DNA of 40,558 nucleotides from Hydrogenophaga sp. (GCA_020048405.1 JAIFMP010000102.1:1-40558); one strand, 5' to 3'. Positions 26,491-34,606 are shown, numbered from the stretch's first letter. Made by a program: numbers and translations. The notes: generated by a model not told the origin, from the letters alone.

Positions 26491-27166
26491 TCGGCGCGCG
26501 ACCGATCCGGGCAACGCCCGGAACAGCCCTGACAGCGGGCTGCAGAAAAGCGACTCGCTCACTGCATTGCGGCGCCAGACCCGCAAACCGGGGGAGGCGT
26601 CGTTTTTTTTCTTTGATCACCACTTTCAATCAGATGCCGTGAAGGTGTTGCCAGGTGAATACTTTGTGGCAAACAGCGACATCGTGATCATGACGGTCTT
26701 GGGTTCATGCATTGCCGCCTGCATTTGGGACGCCAAAACGTGCGTGGGTGGAATGAACCATTTCATGCTTCCCGACGGGGACAGTGCCGACACATCGGGG
26801 CGATATGGCTCATATGCCATGGAGTTGTTGATCAACGAAATGATCAAACTCGGCGCACGGCGGGAGTCCATGCAAGCCAAGGTGTTTGGTGGCGGGCAAG
26901 TGATGGCGGGTTTCACCACCATGAACGTGGGTGAACGCAACACCAAGTTTGTGATGGACTATTTGCACACAGAGCACATCACCGTCGTGTCCAAAGATGT
27001 GCTGGATATCTATCCACGCAAGGTGTGCTTTTTCCCGACCAACGGCAAGGCCATGGTCAAACGGCTGGCGCACTCGCACCCAGAAACGCTCGAGTCCACA
27101 GAGCGCAGGGGCAACGTTGTGGCACTGGCAAAAACGACAGCCGGTGGCTCGGTCGATCTTTTCTAA
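26477..27166 (+). CDS. cheD: Chemoreceptor glutamine deamidase CheD
   Basis: CheD deamidates specific receptor glutamines. It has 229 residues from ATG 26477 inside the end of cheR. The catalytic Cys78 is in VLGSCIAACIWD and His95 in GGMNHFMLPD. Other family segments are YAMELLINEMIKLGARRESM and AKVFGGGQVMAG. The first 40 or so residues are an extra Arg- and Ser-rich stretch before FFFFDHHF, encoded in part by a run of eight T. The C-terminus GGSVDLF is typical of proteobacterial CheD and resembles the end of the CheZ-like protein. Confidence 0.95.
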   Translation: MNVFNRRATDPGNARNSPDSGLQKSDSLTALRRQTRKPGEASFFFFDHHFQSDAVKVLPGEYFVANSDIVIMTVLGSCIAACIWDAKTCVGGMNHFMLPDGDSADTSGRYGSYAMELLINEMIKLGARRESMQAKVFGGGQVMAGFTTMNVGERNTKFVMDYLHTEHITVVSKDVLDIYPRKVCFFPTNGKAMVKRLAHSHPETLESTERRGNVVALAKTTAGGSVDLF

Positions 27167-27178
27167 CGGAGCGAATGG

Positions 27179-28291
27179 ATGGCGAAAATCAGGGTGGTGG
27201 TGGTGGACGATTCCGCGCTGGTGCGCAGTCTGCTGACCGAGATCATCAACCAGCAGCCCGACATGACCTGCGTGGGTGCGGCCAACGACCCCTTGGTGGC
27301 GCGCGAAATGATCCGCGAATTGAACCCGGATGTGATCACACTGGATGTTGAGATGCCCCGCATGGACGGGCTGGATTTCCTGTCCAGGCTGATGCGGTTG
27401 CGGCCCATGCCGGTTGTGATGGTGTCAACACTCACGGAAAAAGGGGCGGAAATCACCATGCGGGCGCTTGAAATGGGCGCGATCGATTTCGTGGCCAAAC
27501 CCCGCATCGGCGTCTCATCGGGCCTCAAAGAGTTGTCCACCGAAATCGTCGACAAAATCCGCACAGCGGCGAGTGCCCATGTCAAACGCCATGCATCAGA
27601 GTTGCCTGTAGGCATCAGCAAACCTGCTGTGAGCTCTGTGGCAGCGGCATCAGTGGCGCATGTACCCGCTCAAAGGGCGCCACTGGGGCGCATCTCCACA
27701 GAGAAGGTGATTTGCATCGGCGCTTCAACGGGTGGAACCGAAGCCATACGCGAAGTGCTGGTACCGTTGCCAGCTGACTCGCCGGCCATCGTCATCACCC
27801 AGCACATGCCTCCCGGCTTCACGACCAGCTTTGCAGCCAGACTGGACTCTCTGTGCCGCATCAGCGTAAAGGAAGCCAGCCACGGCGAGCGCATATTGCC
27901 CGGCCACGCGTATATCGCACCAGGTGGCAAGCAGTTTCGCATCGACCGCAGCGGCTCCAACTATGTGGCAGTGGTGGAAGACACCGAGCCGGTGAACCGG
28001 CACAAACCCTCTGTGGAAGTCCTGTTCAAGTCTGCGGCAAAGGTGCTGGGGCCCAATGCTTACGGGATCATGCTCACAGGCATGGGTGGAGACGGCGCAT
28101 TGGCCATGAAAGAGATGCGTGATGCCGGCAGCTACAACATCTGCCAGGACGAAGCGTCATGTGTGGTGTTTGGCATGCCACGCATGGCCATTCAGGCTGG
28201 GGCTGCCAACGAGGTGTTGCCATTGAAGCAAATTGCCTCTGCGCTTCTTGAGCGCTTGGCCCTAGGCGGCGGCGTGCGCCACCGCATCTGA
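27179..28291 (+). CDS. cheB: Chemoreceptor methylesterase/glutamine deamidase CheB
   Basis: CheB removes receptor methyl groups when phosphorylated by CheA. It has 370 residues. The receiver domain has Asp10/Asp11 in [12 protein letters not shown] and phosphorylation Asp56 in [15 protein letters not shown] short linker precedes the esterase domain, whose triad is Ser183 in [12 protein letters not shown], His209 in ITQHMPPGF and Asp305 in [18 protein letters not shown] lies upstream of the start. It is the last gene of the chemotaxis operon in this window, as the next gene faces it. Confidence 0.97.
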   Translation: MAKIRVVVVDDSALVRSLLTEIINQQPDMTCVGAANDPLVAREMIRELNPDVITLDVEMPRMDGLDFLSRLMRLRPMPVVMVSTLTEKGAEITMRALEMGAIDFVAKPRIGVSSGLKELSTEIVDKIRTAASAHVKRHASELPVGISKPAVSSVAAASVAHVPAQRAPLGRISTEKVICIGASTGGTEAIREVLVPLPADSPAIVITQHMPPGFTTSFAARLDSLCRISVKEASHGERILPGHAYIAPGGKQFRIDRSGSNYVAVVEDTEPVNRHKPSVEVLFKSAAKVLGPNAYGIMLTGMGGDGALAMKEMRDAGSYNICQDEASCVVFGMPRMAIQAGAANEVLPLKQIASALLERLALGGGVRHRI

Positions 28292-28328
28292 CCATCGTCA
28301 GTGACCAGAGAAATTGGGCGGTCAGCGC

Positions 28329-28934
28329 TCAGGCCAACACATTGACGAATTTACCCGCCCCGGCAGATCGTTCGGTCAATCGCCCGCCCTGCGGTGAATA
28401 AGACACCATGTCGGGCTCAGGCTGAGCAGCCACGCTGACAGCTGTTTTGCCGTTTGCTGCCTTGCTGGATCCGCCGCCCATCACAGCAGCGGCTGATAGA
28501 ACACCGGTCCATAACTCGCTTTGCGCCGCTTCGCTCTGCCGCTGCAGCAAAAAATCCACCGCTTTGGCACTGGCCTTCCAGACATTCTTGAGCAAATCTT
28601 TGATTTGCGCCTCCATGGCTTTCTGGATCTCAGTTTTTTCTGCAGGCGGCTCTTCGGGTTTGGCTGCTTCCTGAACAGAACGCTCCGCTGCGGGGTCCGG
28701 TTCGCCTGGGCGGTCAGTGCGCTGCTGGGGCAACGCGCCCTGCACGTTGTAAACCAATGATGGAGCAGCCCGTGATGAGTCCGGCACCGCGCTTTCAGCG
28801 CGCGAGCGCTCTTTGCTCACCGCCGTGGTGGGCTCAACAGCGCGCGGCGGCGTGGCAGGGCGCACCGAATCGACCACAAGGGACGGGCGGGGCACCAAAC
28901 TGGTGGGGGAACTGACATTGGGCATCGTCAACAT
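28329..28934 (-). CDS. Unrecognised protein under a sigma-28 promoter, candidate flagellar or chemotaxis gene
   Basis: The gene encodes 201 residues from ATG 28934 with AGGAGG 6 bases upstream. I do not recognise the family. The first 110 residues are predicted to be disordered (Pro, Ser, Arg, Glu rich; no signal peptide, no membrane helix). Then comes one amphipathic helical stretch IQKAMEAQIKDLLKNVWKAS followed by AVDFLLQRQ and an Ala/Gly segment (LSAAAVMGGGSSKAANG). The C-terminus VSYSPQGGRLTERSAGAGKF is basic. It converges on cheB, separated by 37 bases. The consensus FliA promoter at 28988-29014 places it in the late flagellar regulon. A flagellar cytoplasmic adaptor, an export substrate or a chemotaxis accessory protein are all possible. 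Confidence 0.75.
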   Translation of the reverse strand: MLTMPNVSSPTSLVPRPSLVVDSVRPATPPRAVEPTTAVSKERSRAESAVPDSSRAAPSLVYNVQGALPQQRTDRPGEPDPAAERSVQEAAKPEEPPAEKTEIQKAMEAQIKDLLKNVWKASAKAVDFLLQRQSEAAQSELWTGVLSAAAVMGGGSSKAANGKTAVSVAAQPEPDMVSYSPQGGRLTERSAGAGKFVNVLA

Positions 28935-28987
28935 GGCTAACCTCCTGTGACCGCTGCACCCAGAGCGCAATCGTCGCTTCGGTTAAT

Positions 28988-29014
28988 TTATCGGCGGATT
29001 GAAGGCGATCTTTA
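28988..29014 (-). promoter_or_regulatory. Consensus sigma-28 (FliA) promoter for the gene at 28329-28934
   Basis: On the minus strand the order is TAAA (29014-29011), exactly 15 bases, then GCCGATAA (28995-28988), a full match to the FliA pattern TAAA-N15-GCCGATAA; the -35 continues as TAAAG. Transcription would start about 45-50 bases before the start codon. Confidence 0.88.
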
Positions 29015-29099
29015 GAAAAAAAGTACAAAACACCCGCTTTTCTGAGCACTGCCCCAATGCCACTTATGTCAGGGCAAAGCCGCCTCACAAACAAATAAC

Positions 29100-29136
29100 C
29101 CGCCAAACATCCGCCATATTCTGCCAATTTTGGCGG
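29100..29136 (+). promoter_or_regulatory. Inverted repeat CCGCCAAA / TTTGGCGG upstream of the sulfide operon
   Basis: The 8-bp arms match perfectly and are 21 bases apart; a second CCGCCA (29111-29116) can pair with the same right arm. It lies about 180 bases upstream of the first gene of the operon. An operator or an mRNA hairpin are both possible. Confidence 0.35.
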
Positions 29137-29314
29137 CAGCGCTGGGAGCGGCACGGCGCATGCCCCCCTTCAACCCGCGCCAGCCGTGGGTTTCAGCAGC
29201 GCAACCGAGGGCCAATGGCTTGGCACACATATTGATAAACAGTCTCCGACGCTGCCCGCACCACCCTGCCCATCCCGGCCGTGCGCGCTGCAGCAAGACA
29301 CTGGAGACACCCCC

Positions 29315-30685
29315 ATGGACCTTATCGGCCTGTACCCCACCTGGTTTGAACCAGGCTTGGGCAGCGGCTGGATCGTTGGCCTGATTGCCACCATCCACGT
29401 GCTGTTCTCGCACACATCGGTGGGTGCCGCCATCTTTTTCGCGTTTCTGGCGCACTACGCCCACCGCCACCAGCGGACTGACCTGCTGGAGTTCATCCGG
29501 CGTTACGGCGTGTTTTTGCTGGTGTTCAGCTATGTGTTGGGCTCCATCACCGGCCCGGGCATCTGGTACAGCACCACGGTGGCCAGCCCGCGTGGCATTT
29601 CCGCGCTGATCCACAGCTTTGTGTGGATGTGGGCGACCGAGTGGGTGTTTTTTGTGATCGAGGTCATTGGTGTGTACATGCTGGTGTACCTGGCCCAGCG
29701 GCTGGACGCACGCACGCACCTGAAGGTATCGGTGATTTTTGGCTTGACCAGCTACACCACCATGCTGGTGATCGTGGGCATTCTCAGTTTCATGATGTGG
29801 CCCGGCAAAGCCGACTGGTATGAAACCGGCGGCGTACTCAACGCCTTCTACGGCCCCAACACCTTTGCCCAACTGGGCATGCGCACCGCGTTCATGTTCA
29901 CCATGACTGCGGTGGTGGGTGGCATCGTGGCTTCGCGATTTGACGACCCTGCCTTCAAGAAAGACGTGGCAGCCAAGCTGGCGTGGCTGGGCATCGGCTC
30001 AGCCATTGCCGGAGCGGCCATGTTCCAGTGGTACTTGGGCACGCTGCCTGAACAGGCCGCCGTCGTGCTGCAAAACAGGCTGCCCGCCTGGTTCCCCACA
30101 GCCATCCTGTCCATTTTGGCGGGCACGGTGGCGTACTTTGCACTCACCCTGATGCAACCCCGCGCACTGGTGTCCAGCGGCGCAGCGGTGATGACGGTCG
30201 CCCTGCTGGTGTTCGGCCTTTGGCCCGAAGAGGTGGCGCGCGAATCCATCCGCAAACCGTGGGTGGCTGGTCAATATGTGTATTCGAACCAGGTGCTGGG
30301 CCGTGATGTGCCGGGCATGGGCATTCAGTCTGACATTCCCAAGATTGAAGCCCATGGTTTCCTGAAGACCCAGGTGTTTGTGCCCGAGGCCATGCGCACC
30401 ATCCACGACGGCAACCGAGTGGAAGCCGGGCGCCTGCTCGCCCTGACCACCTGCAGCAACTGCCACTCGCTCAGCGCCAGAGGCATCCGCCCGCTGAAGA
30501 ACTACTTCACGGCCGGCAGCAGCGAGGCCGAGGTAGCCGAGTACCTGCAAGCCGCGCTGTCGACCGGCAACACGCTGTACATGCCGCAAATCCCGCTGAA
30601 CGACGACGAGGCGCGCGCCCTGGCCGCCTTCATCGGCACCCTGAACACCCCTGCCCCGGCGGTCACCGCCCTGGCCAAGGAATAA
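29315..30685 (+). CDS. Cytochrome bd subunit I-like membrane protein fused to a C-terminal cytochrome c domain
   Basis: The gene encodes 456 residues from ATG 29315 (GGAG upstream). About eight membrane helices occupy residues 15-315. They resemble CydA-type helices. Helix 1 has His in IATIHVLFSHTSVGAA, helix 3 carries two glutamates in WATEWVFFVIEVIGVY, and IVGILSFMMWPG follows. A quinone-loop GRQPW motif is not present. The C-terminal periplasmic domain (from about 330) contains one c-type heme site, CSNCH at 380-384, and a probable Met ligand in TLYMPQIPL. Such a fusion could move electrons between periplasmic cytochromes and quinone or oxygen. It is the first gene of an operon with fccA and fccB. 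The bd-like relation is my reading of weak similarity. Confidence 0.7.
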   Translation: MDLIGLYPTWFEPGLGSGWIVGLIATIHVLFSHTSVGAAIFFAFLAHYAHRHQRTDLLEFIRRYGVFLLVFSYVLGSITGPGIWYSTTVASPRGISALIHSFVWMWATEWVFFVIEVIGVYMLVYLAQRLDARTHLKVSVIFGLTSYTTMLVIVGILSFMMWPGKADWYETGGVLNAFYGPNTFAQLGMRTAFMFTMTAVVGGIVASRFDDPAFKKDVAAKLAWLGIGSAIAGAAMFQWYLGTLPEQAAVVLQNRLPAWFPTAILSILAGTVAYFALTLMQPRALVSSGAAVMTVALLVFGLWPEEVARESIRKPWVAGQYVYSNQVLGRDVPGMGIQSDIPKIEAHGFLKTQVFVPEAMRTIHDGNRVEAGRLLALTTCSNCHSLSARGIRPLKNYFTAGSSEAEVAEYLQAALSTGNTLYMPQIPLNDDEARALAAFIGTLNTPAPAVTALAKE

Positions 30686-30688
30686 GCC

Positions 30689-31912
30689 ATGACGCCTGAC
30701 ATGCTCTACTCCCTGCGCGACCCCGCAGGCATTCCATCCCCCCCCATCGTGTTTCTGGTGCTGGGGGTCCTCACCCTGGCCCTGCACCTGGCCGCCGTGC
30801 ACGTGATGCTGGGGGCCGGTGCCCTCACGCTTCGCGGTGCCTTCAGCGCCAGCCCACACTGGCGGCGGCTGGCGGCTGCCATGCTGAGCACCTCCAAAAT
30901 TGCCGTGTCTGTGGCCATCGTGCTGGGCGTGGCCCCGCTGCTGTTTGTGCAGGTGGTGTACGACCCGTTCTGGTACACGTCCAACGTGCTTTCAGCGTGG
31001 TGGGTGATCGGTTTCATCGTGATCCTGATCGCTGGCTACATCGCCATGTACATGTTCTATTGGAAGAACCACGACATCGAGCAAGACGGTGGCACAGGCG
31101 GCATCTGGATGGTGGCCTCACTGGCGCTGTTGCTGCTGGTGGGTTTCATCGTCCACAGCCTGACCAACCAGATGCTGTTCCCCGAGCAGTGGATGGCGTG
31201 GTATGCCCCCAACGAAGTGGTGGACCCGTCCGGCCGCAGCCTGCATTACTGGCACCTGCCCCGGTTTGGCTTTTTCATTTCCCTCTCTGCCCCCGTGACC
31301 GGTGCCTGGCTGTACGCCTACCGCCGGTACCTGCAGGGCAGCACACAGCCTGATGCAGCGTACCTCGCATGGCTGCAACCCCTGGCCCACCGACTGATGG
31401 TGATCGGCGGTGTGGTGTCGGTGCTGCTGGGTGCGCTGTGGATGGCCACCCTGCCCGACAAAATGGCCTGGTTTGCCACATCGCCCTGGGTGTTTCTGGC
31501 ACTGGCATGTCTGCTGGGCACTGTGGCCCTGCCCCGTTTGCTGGGCAAACGCATCGACGACGGCCTGTGGGGCTACGCCGTGTTTGGCGTGGGCGCGGTG
31601 GCGCTGATCGTGGTGGGCGCCGTGCGCGAAGTGCTGCGCTTTGTGACCCTGCGCGGCGTGCACGGCTACGACGCGCTGGACTACCGCATCAACATGGACT
31701 GGTACAGCACCGGCCTGTTCTTCAGCACCTTTGGGGTGTTGGGCGCGGTGACCATGGGCTACCTGCTGACCGTGGCCTGGCAGGCCGGCCAAACCCAGGG
31801 CACTTACACCCCCAGCCCCGCGCTGAACCGCTTGGGCAACGCGGCCATCGGCCTGCTGGTGCTGTGGACCGTGGCGTATTTCGCCGTTGGCTTCTTTGTG
31901 TGGGCACGCTGA
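30689..31912 (+). CDS. Polytopic membrane protein, partner of the bd-like cytochrome
   Basis: The gene encodes 407 residues, starting 3 bases after the previous stop. About ten membrane helices are visible, for example IVFLVLGVLTLALHLAAVHV, AVSVAIVLGVAPLLFVQVVY, VIGFIVILIAGYIAMYMFYW and AAIGLLVLWTVAYFAVGFFV. Several histidines sit in or at the ends of helices (ALHLAAVHVML, YWKNHDIE, HYWHLPRFGFFI), as expected of a heme b or quinone protein. It has no c-type heme motif. Helices 1 and 2 follow the same plan as the bd-like subunit next door, so the two may form a heterodimer of related subunits. I do not recognise a named family. Confidence 0.72.
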   Translation: MTPDMLYSLRDPAGIPSPPIVFLVLGVLTLALHLAAVHVMLGAGALTLRGAFSASPHWRRLAAAMLSTSKIAVSVAIVLGVAPLLFVQVVYDPFWYTSNVLSAWWVIGFIVILIAGYIAMYMFYWKNHDIEQDGGTGGIWMVASLALLLLVGFIVHSLTNQMLFPEQWMAWYAPNEVVDPSGRSLHYWHLPRFGFFISLSAPVTGAWLYAYRRYLQGSTQPDAAYLAWLQPLAHRLMVIGGVVSVLLGALWMATLPDKMAWFATSPWVFLALACLLGTVALPRLLGKRIDDGLWGYAVFGVGAVALIVVGAVREVLRFVTLRGVHGYDALDYRINMDWYSTGLFFSTFGVLGAVTMGYLLTVAWQAGQTQGTYTPSPALNRLGNAAIGLLVLWTVAYFAVGFFVWAR

Positions 31913-31914
31913 AC

Positions 31915-32358
31915 ATGAACACCTCTACTCCGCGCAAACCCCTGGTTGCTGTTGCAGCCTGGGCCCTGGCCGTCGTGCTGGGCGGCACCGCCGTGCTCAG
32001 CATCGCTGCACGCACCGTGGCCCAAAATTTGGAGCCAAAAAGTGCTCCGGCGTTTGATGGCAATCAGAAGTCCACTACAACCTCTGACATTCCGGCTGGC
32101 GCACCCGCGCTGGCGGGCGAGATGCTGGCGCACACCTGCGCCGCATGCCACGGCACCCAAGGCCGCCTGGGAGACGAGTCTTTCATGCCCCTGGCGGGCA
32201 TGCCCACCGACCAGTTCGTCAACACCATGGTCGCCTTCCGTGAGGGCAAACGCCCCGCAACCCTGATGGGCCACGTGGCACGCGGTTTCAGCGATGCCGA
32301 GCTTCGCGCCATGGGCGTGTATTTCGCGGGCATTGCGCCCGACAAGGGCCAGCCATGA
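31915..32358 (+). CDS. fccA: Monoheme cytochrome c, FccA-like subunit of sulfide dehydrogenase
   Basis: The gene encodes 147 residues. An N-terminal signal or anchor helix (LVAVAAWALAVVLGGTAVLS) is followed by a single class I cytochrome c domain. The heme site is CAACH (75-79) and the likely Met ligand is in ATLMGHVARGFSDAEL. The pattern (EMLAHTCAACHGTQG, PTDQFVNTMVAFREGKRPAT, MGHVARGFSD) closely follows the N-terminal heme domain of FccA, the cytochrome of flavocytochrome c sulfide dehydrogenase. The family exists in monoheme and diheme forms; this is monoheme. Its stop overlaps the fccB start by four bases (ATGA), which agrees with tightly coupled subunits. Confidence 0.82.
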   Translation: MNTSTPRKPLVAVAAWALAVVLGGTAVLSIAARTVAQNLEPKSAPAFDGNQKSTTTSDIPAGAPALAGEMLAHTCAACHGTQGRLGDESFMPLAGMPTDQFVNTMVAFREGKRPATLMGHVARGFSDAELRAMGVYFAGIAPDKGQP

Positions 32359-33734
32359 ATTCAGTCAATACCTCTCCCGTCAGCCGCCGCGACTGGCTGA
32401 ACCACGTCTTGCAAGCCACCGCGGGCGCCAGCCTGCTGGGCTCGCCCCTGGGCCTCATGGCCGCTGCTCCTGCCGCTGGGCATGTGGTGGTGCTGGGCGG
32501 CGGTGTGGGCGGTGCCACAGCGGCCAAATACCTCAAGCTGATGAACCCGGCGCTCAAGGTCACGGTCATCGAAAAGAACCGCACCTACATCCGCCCCTAT
32601 GGTTCCAGCGAGGTGCTGAACCGGCACGCCACCATGGGCGAACTGAACGTCAGCTACGACAAGCTGGCCCGCGCCTATGGCGTGAACTTCATGTTCGACA
32701 CGGTCACCGGTTTTGACCCGCAGGCGCACACCGTGTCCACCGCCGGGGGGCGCAAGCTGCGTTACGACCGCCTCATCGTCAGTCCCGGCATCCAGCTCAT
32801 GTACGGTGCGTATGCCGGCTACAGCGAACAGGTGGCCAACAGCCGCGTGCCATCCGGCTGGATTCCGGGTGCCCAAACGGCACTGCTGGCCAAACAGTTG
32901 CAAAGCATGCGCCAGGGCGGCACATTTGTGCTGGCCGCGCCGCCCAACCCCTACCGCTGCCCACCCGGCCCCTACGAACGCGCAGCCCTGATGGCCGAGT
33001 GGTTTGCCAAACACAACCCGCGCGCCAAGGTCATCATCGTTGACCCCAAAGACAGCTTCGTCACCGACGAAACCATGTTGCTGGGCTGGAACCGCCTGTA
33101 CAACTTCAACCTGCCCGACGACTACGCGAAGAAGATGTCGCCCCAGGTCGAGGTGACCCAACACGCCACCGCCGGCAACCTGACCTGGGTGCGCGGCAAA
33201 GACGGCGGGCGCACCCTGAAGGTGGATGCCAAGGCCATGCGCATCAGCACCGAGGCCGAGGACATCAAGGCCGACGTGATCAACGTCATTCCCCCCATGA
33301 AAGCGGGCCAACTGGCCTTCACCCTGGGCCTGACCGACGGCACCGGATGGTGCCCAGTGCACCGGCACAACTTTGCCTCCACGTTGCATCCGCACGTGCA
33401 TGTCATTGGCGACGCCAGCGTGGCCGATGCGATGCCCAAAAGCGGCTTCTCGGCCAACACGCAGGCCAAAGTGGTGGCCCGCGCCATCATCGAGGAACTG
33501 GCCGGGCGCACACCCGACGCCAACCCGGTGTGGGAAAACACCTGCTACGCCCTGGCGGGCAAAGACTACGGGCTGTTCGTGGCCGACGTGTTTCGCCTGA
33601 AGGACGGAAAAATCACCCGCGACAACGGCACAGAGCGCTACCTGCCGCTCAACGCCACGCCCGCGCAAATCAAGCTTGGGGCCCGTTACCAGCAAGCCTG
33701 GCTGCGCACCTTCACCGAGGACTGCTTCGCATGA
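32355..33734 (+). CDS. fccB: Flavoprotein subunit of flavocytochrome c sulfide dehydrogenase
   Basis: FccB oxidises sulfide (or persulfide) in the periplasm and passes electrons through FAD to its cytochrome partner. It has 459 residues. A Tat-type signal (SRRDWL near residues 10-15, then an Ala/Gly-rich segment) precedes the FAD site VVVLGGGVGGATAAKYLKL. The redox-active cysteines are both present: Cys202 in PNPYRCPPGPYERA and Cys333 in GTGWCPVHRHNF. VIGDASVADAMPKSGFSANT is the second FAD contact. The cysteine that binds FAD covalently in Allochromatium FccB is replaced by Pro81 in YIRPYGSSEV. It lies between the monoheme and diheme cytochrome genes, overlapping both by four bases. Confidence 0.93.
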   Translation: MNSVNTSPVSRRDWLNHVLQATAGASLLGSPLGLMAAAPAAGHVVVLGGGVGGATAAKYLKLMNPALKVTVIEKNRTYIRPYGSSEVLNRHATMGELNVSYDKLARAYGVNFMFDTVTGFDPQAHTVSTAGGRKLRYDRLIVSPGIQLMYGAYAGYSEQVANSRVPSGWIPGAQTALLAKQLQSMRQGGTFVLAAPPNPYRCPPGPYERAALMAEWFAKHNPRAKVIIVDPKDSFVTDETMLLGWNRLYNFNLPDDYAKKMSPQVEVTQHATAGNLTWVRGKDGGRTLKVDAKAMRISTEAEDIKADVINVIPPMKAGQLAFTLGLTDGTGWCPVHRHNFASTLHPHVHVIGDASVADAMPKSGFSANTQAKVVARAIIEELAGRTPDANPVWENTCYALAGKDYGLFVADVFRLKDGKITRDNGTERYLPLNATPAQIKLGARYQQAWLRTFTEDCFA

Positions 33735-34555
33735 CATCCGACCTGAACCGCACACACCTGTCGCCGCTGGCCGAAGCAGCCCGCCTGCTGGGGGCCGTCG
33801 TGCTGACCGCGCTGTTGTCAGCCCCCACCTGGGCAACGGAGCCCGCCACGCCATCAGCCAAGAAAACTGCCCAGGCCAGCAGCGGCCACGCGCATGCCAC
33901 AGCCGCCGCCTGGACCCCCGCCAGCCTGCGCACCGCAATGGCTGCGTTGCCACGCGGCGATGCCGCAGCGGGCCAGAAAGTGCACGACCAGCTGTTTTGC
34001 GCCTCGTGCCACGGCGACAAAGGCGTGGCACCCACGCAAAACTGGCCGCACCTGGCCGGACAGCGCGCCGCCTACACCGCCAAAATGATGCTGGACTACC
34101 AGGACAAACGCCGTCTGGAAGGCAAACGGGCCGAGCTGATGCAAGACATCGCCGTGATGATGAGCCCACAGCAAATAGCCGACGTGGCCGCGTTCTACGC
34201 CTCCCTGCCCGCCCCGCTGGCCGACGGCACGCCCCGGCCACAACCCGTCGCCGCCGCCCAGGATGTCCCTGCCGAAACCCTGGTGCGCCACGGCGACAAG
34301 TCCCGCCTGCTGACCCCCTGCGCCAGCTGTCACGGAGTGGTGGGCCAGGGTGGCAAGCTGGAAGCCTCAGCCCTGGCGGGGCAAAACCCTCTGTACTTCG
34401 TGCGCACCCTGCTCGACTACCAGAGCGGTGTGCGCCACAACGACAGCGCCAAAGGCATGGCCGCTTTTGCCAAGAAGCTCAGCCGCAGCGAAATAGAGGC
34501 CCTGGCCACCTACTACGCTGATCTGCCCATGCAAGGGAAAGTGGCCACACGCTGA
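33731..34555 (+). CDS. Exported diheme c4-type cytochrome
   Basis: The gene encodes 274 residues. A signal peptide (LLGAVVLTALLSAPTWA) is followed by two similar cytochrome c domains. The heme sites are CASCH at 90-94 and CASCH at 197-201. Each domain has the c4-like follow-on (WPHLAGQRAAYTAKMMLDYQ; ALAGQNPLYFVRTLLDYQSG) and a likely Met ligand (AVMMSPQQIAD; AKGMAAFAKKLS). Cytochromes of this kind carry electrons in the periplasm to terminal oxidases. As last gene of the operon it may link FccAB to the bd-like module or to another oxidase. It overlaps fccB by four bases. Confidence 0.9.
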   Translation: MTSDLNRTHLSPLAEAARLLGAVVLTALLSAPTWATEPATPSAKKTAQASSGHAHATAAAWTPASLRTAMAALPRGDAAAGQKVHDQLFCASCHGDKGVAPTQNWPHLAGQRAAYTAKMMLDYQDKRRLEGKRAELMQDIAVMMSPQQIADVAAFYASLPAPLADGTPRPQPVAAAQDVPAETLVRHGDKSRLLTPCASCHGVVGQGGKLEASALAGQNPLYFVRTLLDYQSGVRHNDSAKGMAAFAKKLSRSEIEALATYYADLPMQGKVATR

Positions 34556-34606
34556 AAACCCGGACCCGCACAGGGCTATGGGCACGATAGGAACAAACCA
34601 TGCAAA

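Larger units (their letters stand above)
28935..29314. other. Divergent intergenic region between the flagellar block and the sulfide operon
   Basis: The region has 380 bases without a gene. It holds the minus-strand sigma-28 promoter (28988-29014) and its leader, and an inverted repeat at 29100-29136. A stretch of C-rich sequence leads up to the GGAG ribosome site of the gene at 29315. I found no convincing -10/-35 pair for the rightward operon and no tRNA-like structure. Confidence 0.6.

Noticed and set aside
32361-34241. Open minus-strand frame of 626 codons
   Set aside because: It runs antisense to fccB and the diheme cytochrome, both of which have clear motifs; the frame reflects high GC at third codon positions.
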